Source of the DNA: Verrucomicrobiales bacterium
GTDB lineage: Bacteria > Verrucomicrobiota > Verrucomicrobiia > Limisphaerales > J093
Direction of reading: 5' to 3'
Assembly: GCA_024233215.1 (NCBI GenBank)
Contig: JACKPW010000003.1
Location: 1-64,000, forward strand
Length of the DNA stretch: 64,000 bases
Below, in pieces: positions 45,284 to 53,345 of the stretch (position 1 is the first letter of the stretch; each line of letters opens with the position of its first letter). The notes under the pieces were generated by a model. That model saw nothing but the letters and a program-made list of their open reading frames with translations, did not search any database and was not told where the DNA came from. The translations under genes and the position numbers were made by a program.

Positions 45284-48097
45284 TTACTTTGCCAGCAGCA
45301 CGCGATCAATCGCCACGTTCACGCCGGGTTGGTTGCATGGGTCGAGGCGGAGACGCGTGATGACGCCGCGCCAACGGGCGTTGGTCGCAACCGGCACGTC
45401 GTACTCGTGCCATTCACCGTCGCCCTGCACCTTGAACCGGATGCTCGAAGCCTCGCTTTCGGCCAGCCGGCTGGTGCGCCAGAAGAGTTGGGCGGAATCG
45501 GTGAAAGGTCTGCCATCAGTGCGGGCGAGTTTCATCCGGATGACCACGGAACCGAAATCGGAAGCCCGGGCCTGGAATGGCGGTCCGAAGAACGCCGGAT
45601 CATTGCCGGCCGTTCGGGCGTTGAGCGTGCTCTCGGACACGTTCAGGTCCGCCAATTGCATCGAGTTGGCCCAACCCTCGTCGGACTGTTCGAAATCCCA
45701 GTCGGTGCGTGCCGGTTCCGGCGGTGGAACATCGTAGGGACCGAGGCCGACATCCCCAGGCGTCACGTCCTCGTGTTCCTGCGGGGCGTCGGTGAACACG
45801 TCCCGGATGGCATCCAGGTAGCCGAAACCGAATTCGCTGTGCGGCTCGATGTAACTGCCCTCCCCCCATTCGTTCCAGGCCTCGACCAGAATGGCCTTTG
45901 GTCGTTCGGATTCCGGATTTCGGATTTGAATCACTTCGCGCGCATCGAGCAGGTGTTGCCTGAACCGTTCCGGTGTGCGGCCGAAACGAACCAGGTTGTT
46001 CTCCCCATGCCACGGGCGACTGTCCCAACCGCCACATACCGGCAACGGCCACAGCGGCACCGGACTGTCTTCGATCAGATGTTCCCACTGCCTACGGTAG
46101 GCGGGCACCAGCGTTTCAAACGGCGCGAAGTTCCCCTCGCCCGTCTTGCCCAGATGCGGCCAGTTGTAAGCCGTGACCGCGTCGTAGCCTTCCGCCGCCG
46201 CCTTGCGTGCCCCGCCGGCATCGCCGACGCACGCGATGAGAAACAGCCCTTTCAACCCCGCGTTTCGGCACTCCTCCCGCATGCCGTCGAAGGCGCGTTT
46301 CACGCCGTCGCTCCCCAAGTCCTCGGTCAGGCGATGCGGACTGAAGAGGATCATCACCGGCTTGCCGTCGAACGTGAGGTGCTCAGGACGACGAAAGTAG
46401 TTCTCGATCCAGTAGCGGGTGACGGCGAGGCAATCGTCGAGGGACGAGGTGCCGGGCGGATTGTGGTTCGCCCAAAGCAGACAGAACTTCAGCAGGTGGC
46501 GATAGCGGGCCTTGAAGTAGCCGTCGTGCAACGCCTGCTCCAACTGCCGCGTGCCCTGCGACCAATACCAGTCGTAGGCGAAAAAGGTGATGCCGTGTTC
46601 GACCGCCCATTTGATGTGCCAGTCCGCCACCTCGGGATCGCCCTCCCGATACCAACCGAGGACCGGTTTGCGCTCCGGGAACCGTTGCAGCGGCTGCCAC
46701 TGGCTGGCGGTCTTCCAGCCGGGGAAGTAATAGACGCCCACCTCGCAGGGACCCCGCACGGGCTTGGGTTCGGGAACGTAGTCGGTCTTCGGGACTGGGG
46801 GTGGAGAAGTGAAGTGGACGGCCGCAGTCGCCGTCACCGGATCGGCGTGTTTCGCCGCAAGCGAAAGGAGGATCTTCCCTTCCAGCGGTTGCCGGGCCTG
46901 CACCGTCCAGTCGAGCCTGGCCTCCCCACCGGGAGCGATCGCCCTGGTTTCTTCGGCTCCTGAGCCGGCAAGCAATTTCACACCATCGGGCAACTTGGGT
47001 TGGGCGTTGATCCCGGTGGCGGGTTCGCCACCGGTGTTGGTAATCCAGGCAATGAGCTGTGCCGGTCGACCGACGCGGGGCAAGGCATCCTCCACGGCGA
47101 AGGAAGTCACCTTGAGCTGGGGCGGCCCCTGGGGTGTGTCGCTGATCGCCAGCGAACTCAAGCTGACCATCGCGTTGGCATCGCTCGGGCACAGGCCCAA
47201 ACCCACGACGGTGCCGCGCCAGTCCCGGGCCGCCAGCAAATCGATGTTGTAGGTCCGCTCGCGGTCATCTCCCGCCTGGATCGGGAAGGTGAGGCTGTGC
47301 CAACCCGGTGCGCCCTCGGTGACGAAGAACAGCATAGCGTGCTGTCCCCCGCCGACCGCCATCCGAACGCTGACGAAGCCCTGCTCCGCGGCGTTGATGC
47401 GAACGGGAGGACTCAACAATAGTTCCTCAGGGCTGGAACAGAGTCCGCCACCGGACCACTTCACCGCGGGTTGGTCCCACGTGGTTCCCAATAGTTGCCA
47501 GCCCAGCCCGCCCTTACTGAAATCGAACTCCGCCGTCGCGACCGGCGTGGGCATCGCCAACTCCAGCACGCGGATCCGATCGAGCTCGAAGTGTGCCCCG
47601 TCGTAAACGTCAAATCGCAGGCGCACGATGCGCCCTTCCGGATGCCAGCCGGGAAGGAGGCGATAGGTGTGCCACCGGCCATCGCCATCGACGTTGAACC
47701 GGGTGGACTTCGCCTGGCTGAAGCCGCCGTATTGCCCGGTCGAAGTGTTGCTCCAGAAGAGTTCGCCCACGCCGTCGCGATCCGCCTTGAGCTGGATCTC
47801 AACGACCTGCCACGGCGAGGCCGGGAGGTCCAGAAGCGGCCGCAGTTCCAGGATCGGGTCACTCCCCACAGCGCGACAGTTCAGCGCGCCGTTGGTCACC
47901 ACGACGTCCGCCAGGTGGGCATTCGGTTGCCAGCCCTGCAGGTCGCCCGGATGATCGAAGGTCCACTCGGCAAGAACTGACATGCCTGCACCTTGTGAGG
48001 CGTTGACCATGAACAGCGCCGCGAGGAGCAAACCGAACCAAGTCAACCGGCGAAGCGTGGATGGGACAACGGTGGTCCGGATGGTGTCAGCCTTCAT
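45284..48097 (-). CDS. Exported multidomain protein with GH99-like (WbsX-type) domain
   Basis: A 937-residue secreted protein. After the signal peptide (WFGLLLAALFMVNASQGAG) come two beta-sandwich domains (about residues 40-330; FELDRIRVLEL) and a CARDB-like Ig domain (ITNTGGEPATGINAQPKLPDG). A TIM barrel of the GH99-like/WbsX type covers about 440-790, with VGVYYFPGWKTASQW, HIKWAVEHGITFFAYDWYW and VEAWNEWGEGSYIEPH. A C-terminal beta-sandwich resembles the first one. EAWNEWGEGSYIEP corresponds to the catalytic NEW-E region of GH99. Its ATG overlaps the stop of the upstream gene by four bases, so both are cotranslated. Confidence 0.82.
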   Translation of the reverse strand: MKADTIRTTVVPSTLRRLTWFGLLLAALFMVNASQGAGMSVLAEWTFDHPGDLQGWQPNAHLADVVVTNGALNCRAVGSDPILELRPLLDLPASPWQVVEIQLKADRDGVGELFWSNTSTGQYGGFSQAKSTRFNVDGDGRWHTYRLLPGWHPEGRIVRLRFDVYDGAHFELDRIRVLELAMPTPVATAEFDFSKGGLGWQLLGTTWDQPAVKWSGGGLCSSPEELLLSPPVRINAAEQGFVSVRMAVGGGQHAMLFFVTEGAPGWHSLTFPIQAGDDRERTYNIDLLAARDWRGTVVGLGLCPSDANAMVSLSSLAISDTPQGPPQLKVTSFAVEDALPRVGRPAQLIAWITNTGGEPATGINAQPKLPDGVKLLAGSGAEETRAIAPGGEARLDWTVQARQPLEGKILLSLAAKHADPVTATAAVHFTSPPPVPKTDYVPEPKPVRGPCEVGVYYFPGWKTASQWQPLQRFPERKPVLGWYREGDPEVADWHIKWAVEHGITFFAYDWYWSQGTRQLEQALHDGYFKARYRHLLKFCLLWANHNPPGTSSLDDCLAVTRYWIENYFRRPEHLTFDGKPVMILFSPHRLTEDLGSDGVKRAFDGMREECRNAGLKGLFLIACVGDAGGARKAAAEGYDAVTAYNWPHLGKTGEGNFAPFETLVPAYRRQWEHLIEDSPVPLWPLPVCGGWDSRPWHGENNLVRFGRTPERFRQHLLDAREVIQIRNPESERPKAILVEAWNEWGEGSYIEPHSEFGFGYLDAIRDVFTDAPQEHEDVTPGDVGLGPYDVPPPEPARTDWDFEQSDEGWANSMQLADLNVSESTLNARTAGNDPAFFGPPFQARASDFGSVVIRMKLARTDGRPFTDSAQLFWRTSRLAESEASSIRFKVQGDGEWHEYDVPVATNARWRGVITRLRLDPCNQPGVNVAIDRVLLAK

Positions 48098-49440
48098 TGC
48101 GTGCCTTCACTTGGCGGGTTCGCGATTTCAAGTACCACCGGGTGATCGCTAAACGTCAACTTCACCGAGGTGACATCGCCCAGTTCCCGGACCGCCACGG
48201 TGCCCTGGGTCGGATCAAACACGGTCACGGACCGTGCCTGCTGGCCGAACAGAACCGTGGCTTCATCCGCACCGCCGGAGAACCGCTCGTTCCAAACCAC
48301 CAATTCAAACCGGCCATCGCTCTTCTGCAGGAGCAAATCGTGCAGGGTCTCCGGTTGGGGCGTAATCGAGTAGTCAAGCTGGCCTGGCACAGCAACCGAG
48401 CCATCATCCGCGAGAATCGTGGTCAGGTTGTGCAACCAGGTCGCGCCCAATCGCGGCGTGTAGTCGGGCTTGAAGAAGCCAAAGGTCTGGTTGCCGGCCT
48501 CGTCGGTCCGGTCACGCAGCAGATAGACCGCCGTGTGCTTCCAGCCCCGCTTGAACTGGTCGAGATACAGGCTTAGAAACAGGCGCGCCTGGACTTCCTC
48601 CGTGATCGGCCCCTCGATCTTCACGCCCGTCTCGGTCGTCACGCGGGGCAGGGTCAGGAGTTCCGCCTCCGAATAGCCGGGAAAGTGCCTGCGCCAGGTT
48701 CGACCGTAGTTGCCGTAGAGTCCATCCACGCGGCAGGCGGGGGTCGGATCGGCGGCAACCCAGGTCTGGTTATCGTGCAATCCCGGCCAAGCGGGGTGGG
48801 TGACGTAATTGTGACAGTTGGCAAAGTCGGCGTAGCGCGTGCCGTCCGGCATCAAAGTTCCCGCGCCTGCCGGAACGGTCAGGAACTGCAATCCGACGTT
48901 GTCGGTTTGGGCGCCGTTCTCGGTCAGGCTCCACACGGGGAAGTCCTTCAGGACGGGATCGGCTTTGACGGCTTGATAGAGATCGCGGTGAAGCTTCGCC
49001 ACCGGCAGCCAGCTTTCGTTGCGACCACCGTGCTCGCCCTGATACGTGACGCCCCAGTTGTTTGGTTCGTTGTTACCCTCGATCGCGAGCAGCGCGCCGG
49101 CCGTGGCGAGTTCCCGCGCGCCCGTCAGCAGGCGTTCAATATCGGTGCCGCCGCTCAGCAAGCCATAGCTGAAACGAACCCCGGTTTGCCGATGAAGCTC
49201 GATCAAGTCGGCAACCGGCACCCGACCCTCGTAGCCGCAGCGGATCCAGCGCAGGCCGGTGTATTCAATGGACCTGGCGGTGTCTTCGAGGCGTTCGCCG
49301 CGTCGGGACACCGCGGAATTGACGCCGAGGCTGCCGAGGAAATCGCCGACCGGAACGGCAACGGTGCCGGCGGGTTGAGCCACCAACGGCACAACGTGTC
49401 CTGCGGCCAGCAGGAGGGGCAAGAGCGCGGGACGAAACAT
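48094..49440 (-). CDS. Exported clan-A TIM-barrel glycosidase-like protein
   Basis: A 448-residue secreted protein with signal peptide MFRPALLPLLLAAGHVVPLVAQ. The barrel shows GLRWIRCGYEG and SYGLLSGGTD, then the clan GH-A style acid/base in IEGNNEPNNWG, a strand with FANCHNYVTHP, and a possible nucleophile Glu in VTTETGVKIEG. A small C-terminal beta-sandwich (RFELVVWNERF) resembles that of GH39 and GH79 enzymes. The exact family is not assigned. It is the second gene of the cluster, 91 bases after the heparinase-like gene, and overlaps the next gene by four bases. Confidence 0.75.
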   Translation of the reverse strand: MFRPALLPLLLAAGHVVPLVAQPAGTVAVPVGDFLGSLGVNSAVSRRGERLEDTARSIEYTGLRWIRCGYEGRVPVADLIELHRQTGVRFSYGLLSGGTDIERLLTGARELATAGALLAIEGNNEPNNWGVTYQGEHGGRNESWLPVAKLHRDLYQAVKADPVLKDFPVWSLTENGAQTDNVGLQFLTVPAGAGTLMPDGTRYADFANCHNYVTHPAWPGLHDNQTWVAADPTPACRVDGLYGNYGRTWRRHFPGYSEAELLTLPRVTTETGVKIEGPITEEVQARLFLSLYLDQFKRGWKHTAVYLLRDRTDEAGNQTFGFFKPDYTPRLGATWLHNLTTILADDGSVAVPGQLDYSITPQPETLHDLLLQKSDGRFELVVWNERFSGGADEATVLFGQQARSVTVFDPTQGTVAVRELGDVTSVKLTFSDHPVVLEIANPPSEGTQ

Positions 49441-49531
49441 GGGCCAAGGCTAGCGGAACCGGGGTTGCCGCCAAGTCCGGAAAGCGCCGCCCGCCACACC
49501 CGGGAGGGGTGTGCTCCCCGGAGGACGCGGG

Positions 49532-51646
49532 TCAGCGACCGTCGTCAGGATATTGCGTTTCGGTGTGCACGGTCGTGGCGAGCGCCTGTTGGTTCACAGT
49601 GCCCCCCAGCGCGCCATCGTCGTTGAACCGAACCCGCCAGAGGTCTCCGATCTGCACACCCGCCGCCGGCAGGAGCCTCACTTCGGTCGGGGTCTGCTCC
49701 GTCTCGCCACTGATTTCGAAGACGTGCAGAAACCGCGTCCGCGCACCGGGGTTCGGATCGGCCACCTCGATTCGCCACGGGCATCGCGGCGGCCGGTTCC
49801 GGCCTTCTGCGGTGTGGTTGTACTGCGCCGTCGGCTCCAGCGGATGCCCCCAGGCTTCCTCTCCTTCGCCACCTCGCCGCACCACCTCCGCGTCCTTCGG
49901 GAGCAACGTGCTCAGGAACATCCGCGAACGGCCGGTGGACAGCACCTCGCCCTGACCGTCGGCGTCCGGTTGGCTCAGCCAGGAAAGCCGGTTCCCGACG
50001 CCTCGGGGTTCGTCGGGAACGTGCAGGAAGAAATGCCGTCGAAACTCCGGGCGCGTGGCTTCCACACGGTCGAACACCACGAAGTATTCCCGCGCGCCGC
50101 GCAGATACAGGAATTGCCGCGTGACCTCGCGGACCTTGTCGGCGCTGTAGCCGGCGGTGATGTCGGCCGCGGCGTAGGTGTATTCCGGGGTGGTTTCAAA
50201 GGCCACGATGTGACCCCGTTCGCGCGGGAAAGGACCACCTTCATACACGTGCCGCAGCAGGCCGCCGTCGTTCTCGTTGCCCCGGTCGCGCCGATACTTC
50301 TCTTTCGGATCGAACACCGTCACGAGGTTGAAGATCAGCGACCCGCCCGCGTAGTAGTCGCTGTCGTTGTGGCCCTGCCCGCCCTGCCGTGAAACCAGCG
50401 CGCCCTGTTTGCAGATGAGGAAATGCCCCTCGTCGTCGCGCGAATGGCCGGCGAACTGCGGGCCGCAGCCAAAGAAGGCCCATGTCGCATTCGGATCGTC
50501 CCACGCGCTCCGCATGTAAACATGCCCGGCTCCGGGAAAGAGATAGGCCAGCGGCAGCGTGTCCGGCGCCTCCGGTCGAATCGCAGGGTCGGTGCAGGCA
50601 ACCCGTTGCCAACGCTCGCGCAGCCATTCCCGACCGCGCTCCGAAAACCACTGCGACAAGCCGTCGTGCAGCATCGGTGCCGCCCGGGCGAACGCGGACG
50701 GTTTGGAGCCATCACCGTCGTCAATCCAGGCCGTGCGCTCGTTGTGTGGCATCATGGTGCAGGCCACCCACCGCGGCGATTCCACCGGGTACCCCCACGG
50801 TTTGAGCGCGGCGAAATAGTCGATCCCAGTCGCCGTGCGCCAGGCCTGAAAGGCATAGGGAATGACGGTGACCGGACCATAGGCACCGTGCCCGTAGGAC
50901 TCCGACCACACCCCGCCCATGAGATCGAATTTGGGCAGGCACTCGGCCGGGACTCGTTCGTTCCAGGAATCCAGGAAGCTGCGGGCATCCGACTCGTACC
51001 GCGTGCCCGTCCCGGTAAGGGTCAGCGCGATGAACAGCTTCTGCGTCAACGCGTCGCGGCAGTTCATGATGTTCAGGTGAATCGGCCCCCAGGTCTGGTT
51101 GTATTCCCAGTGGCCCCACTTGAGCTGGATCTCCGGCTTGTCAGTGAAGAACCGCAGCCACGACCCGAGCGCGTCGCCATACTGCACACGCTGCTCGGGC
51201 GTGAGCGCGTCGTAAATCCAGTCGTACGCCAGGGCGTGGTAACCGAAATGGCTGCCCTCACGGTTCGAGATGATGGAGCCGTCGCCCCATTGTTTGACGA
51301 CCACGTCCACGTACTGGCGGCAGTCGTGCCCGAGTTCCCGTTCCACCAAGTAGGTGAGGCCGCAGTTCATCAGGTCCTCGGGAATGGACCACGCATTGGA
51401 GACGTACTGGATACCGCCGCGCCGGACCGCCGCGTCGGCGCGTTCCTTGACAACGCGATAGTCCTCCGCCAGCGGCCCGACGCAGTTGCGCGCCATGGCG
51501 GCGACATCCTCGACGAGCAACCGGGGGTGGCCGGGCTTCACGGTGTAGCCCCCTTGCGCCCACGCGCCAAGGGGGGCGGGGAGCGATGAGAGAGTCGCGA
51601 GCAGGCAGAAGGGGATCAGGCCGGGCGTGCGCATGACGTGGAACAT
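49532..51646 (-). CDS. Exported heparinase II/III-family protein
   Basis: A 704-residue secreted protein that looks like a polysaccharide lyase. Signal peptide: MRTPGLIPFCLLATLSSLPAP. An alpha/alpha-toroid (about residues 50-380) contains YVSNAWSIPEDLMNCGLTYL, SHFGYHALAYDWIYDALTPEQR and NIMNCRDALTQKLFIALTLTG. The beta-sandwich heparinase domain (about 385-690) has LFPGAGHVYMRSAWDDPNATW, GHSRDDEGHFLICKQGAL and GQGHNDSDYYAGGSLIFN, where His and Tyr may be catalytic. The uronic-acid substrate is unknown. It is the first gene of the seven-gene cluster. The open frame continues over the divergent leuC gene, but the signal peptide sets the start at 51646 or at the Met at 51634. Confidence 0.82.
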   Translation of the reverse strand: MFHVMRTPGLIPFCLLATLSSLPAPLGAWAQGGYTVKPGHPRLLVEDVAAMARNCVGPLAEDYRVVKERADAAVRRGGIQYVSNAWSIPEDLMNCGLTYLVERELGHDCRQYVDVVVKQWGDGSIISNREGSHFGYHALAYDWIYDALTPEQRVQYGDALGSWLRFFTDKPEIQLKWGHWEYNQTWGPIHLNIMNCRDALTQKLFIALTLTGTGTRYESDARSFLDSWNERVPAECLPKFDLMGGVWSESYGHGAYGPVTVIPYAFQAWRTATGIDYFAALKPWGYPVESPRWVACTMMPHNERTAWIDDGDGSKPSAFARAAPMLHDGLSQWFSERGREWLRERWQRVACTDPAIRPEAPDTLPLAYLFPGAGHVYMRSAWDDPNATWAFFGCGPQFAGHSRDDEGHFLICKQGALVSRQGGQGHNDSDYYAGGSLIFNLVTVFDPKEKYRRDRGNENDGGLLRHVYEGGPFPRERGHIVAFETTPEYTYAAADITAGYSADKVREVTRQFLYLRGAREYFVVFDRVEATRPEFRRHFFLHVPDEPRGVGNRLSWLSQPDADGQGEVLSTGRSRMFLSTLLPKDAEVVRRGGEGEEAWGHPLEPTAQYNHTAEGRNRPPRCPWRIEVADPNPGARTRFLHVFEISGETEQTPTEVRLLPAAGVQIGDLWRVRFNDDGALGGTVNQQALATTVHTETQYPDDGR

Positions 51647-51736
51647 CGGTTGGATCGGATCATGGGCCTTCCACCGCCCCACGAGCAAGGGGCGATTCGG
51701 CTGCGTCGACGGCCTTCCGCCCCGTTTGAAAACCCC

Positions 51737-51766
51737 TTGGATTTCGCGGGCCCGCTCGGCTAGATT
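51737..51766 (+). promoter_or_regulatory. Possible promoter of leuC
   Basis: TTGGAT at 51737-51742 and TAGATT at 51761-51766 are 18 bases apart. The latter ends 9 bases before the ATG, which would give an almost leaderless mRNA. There is no ribosome binding site between them, which agrees with that reading. The -35 match is weak. Confidence 0.25.
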
Positions 51767-51775
51767 GCCGCGCTT

Positions 51776-53149
51776 ATGACGTTGACGGAGAAAGTGCTGG
51801 CCCGGGCCGCCGGGAAGGCGTCGGTGCAGGCGGGCGACAATGTGTGGGTGAACGCGGACGTGCTGATGACGCACGACGTCTGCGGCCCCGGCACCATCGG
51901 TGTGTTCAAGCGCGAGTTTGGTGCGAACGCGAAGGTGTGGAACCCGGACGGGGTGGTGATCATCCCGGACCACTACATCTTCACGGCCGATTCCCTTTCG
52001 AACCGCAACGTGGACATTCTGCGCGAGTTCGCCCGCGACCAGGGGTTGAAGTATTTCTACGACGTCATCGACGACCCCAACGGCACATGGAAGTTCGATG
52101 CCGCGAAGGGGAGTTTCGCCCGCCAGTTTGGGGCGCGTTACGCCGGGGTGTGCCACGCCGCCCTGCCCGAGAAGGGTCACACGCGGCCGGGCGAGGTGCT
52201 GTTTGGCACCGATTCCCACACCTGCATGGCGGGGGCGTTCAACCAGTTTGCCACCGGGATTGGCAACACGGACGCCGGCTTTGTGATGGGGACCGGCAAG
52301 CTGCTCCTGAAGGTGCCGGAAACGATGCGGTTTCGCCTCGAAGGCCGGCTGCAACCGGGCGTCATGGCGAAGGACGTCATCCTGCATGTGATCGGGGAGA
52401 TCGGTTTCGACGGCGCGACCTACCGGGCGATGCAATTCGATGGCCCGGGCGTGGCGGGCCTGTCGATGGACGACCGCATGACGATCGCCAACATGGCCAT
52501 CGAGGCCGGTGGCAAGAATGGCATCTTCCCCTTTGACGCGCGCACCGCGGAATACGTCGAGGCGCGGACCCGTTTGAACGGCACGCGACAGGCCTATGAA
52601 CCGGTCGAGGCCGATGCCGACCAGAAGTGCTGCTACGAACGGGTGGTGGATCTCGACAAGCTGGAGCCGCTGGTGGCGTGTCATCCGGATCCGGGGCAGC
52701 GCAAGACGGCGAAGGAACTGGGTGGGATGAAGCTGGACCGCGCCTACGTGGGATCCTGCACCGGCGGCAAGGCCAGTGATTTCGTGGAGTTCGCCCGCGT
52801 GGTGCGGGGGCGCAAGGTGGCCATCGACACGTTCGGCGTGCCGGCGACCCCGACCATCGTGCGCGAACTGCAGACGACCTGGTGGGGCGACCAGACCATC
52901 TGGCAGATCCTGCAGGACGCTGGCGTACGGTTGACCGAGAACGCCGGTTGCGCGGCCTGCCTGGGCGGGCCGGTGGACACGTTCGGTCGGATGAACGAAG
53001 CCGGACTGAAGTGCATCAGCGCGACGAACCGGAACTTCCCCGGCCGGATGGGCAGCAAGGAAAGCGAGGTCTACCTCGCCAGCCCCGCGACGGTCGCCGC
53101 CAGTGCGCTGGCCGGCAAGGTCACCGATCCGCGGGAGTATTTGAGTTGA
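51776..53149 (+). CDS. leuC: 3-isopropylmalate dehydratase large subunit
   Basis: A 457-residue aconitase-superfamily enzyme. It isomerises 2- and 3-isopropylmalate in leucine synthesis together with LeuD, which is not in the window. The [4Fe-4S] ligands are Cys328 in VGSCTGG and Cys392 and Cys395 in AGCAACLGG. LFGTDSHTCMAGAFN and ATNRNFPGRMGS are substrate-site motifs. It belongs to the shorter LeuC/homoaconitase-like subgroup (about 420-460 residues). It is divergent from the heparinase-like operon and is followed by a palindromic repeat and ilvD, so two branched-chain amino acid genes are neighbours. Homoaconitase activity cannot be excluded by sequence. Confidence 0.88.
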   Translation: MTLTEKVLARAAGKASVQAGDNVWVNADVLMTHDVCGPGTIGVFKREFGANAKVWNPDGVVIIPDHYIFTADSLSNRNVDILREFARDQGLKYFYDVIDDPNGTWKFDAAKGSFARQFGARYAGVCHAALPEKGHTRPGEVLFGTDSHTCMAGAFNQFATGIGNTDAGFVMGTGKLLLKVPETMRFRLEGRLQPGVMAKDVILHVIGEIGFDGATYRAMQFDGPGVAGLSMDDRMTIANMAIEAGGKNGIFPFDARTAEYVEARTRLNGTRQAYEPVEADADQKCCYERVVDLDKLEPLVACHPDPGQRKTAKELGGMKLDRAYVGSCTGGKASDFVEFARVVRGRKVAIDTFGVPATPTIVRELQTTWWGDQTIWQILQDAGVRLTENAGCAACLGGPVDTFGRMNEAGLKCISATNRNFPGRMGSKESEVYLASPATVAASALAGKVTDPREYLS

Positions 53150-53178
53150 GCCAATCCGGATGCCGAACGCCGCATCTC

Positions 53179-53295
53179 GTAGCGCAGATTTCCAAAATCT
53201 GTTGTATCGCGGATATCCGACCCGCAAGCGCTCGGCGTCTTGGACGGTCTGCCGAACGGAATTCGGCGATACAGCAGATCGGATATCTGCGCTAC
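53179..53295. repeat. Palindromic interspersed repeat, copy A
   Basis: A 117-base imperfect palindrome begins GTAGCGCAGATTTCC and TGTATCGC, and ends GCGATACAGCAGA and ATATCTGCGCTAC. The same outer arms occur at 56448-56547. It fills the gap between leuC and ilvD. Confidence 0.75.
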
Positions 53296-53345
53296 GGCCG
53301 AACGAATCTGAAACCTGAATCCCCTGAAATCTGACCTCTCTTCCC

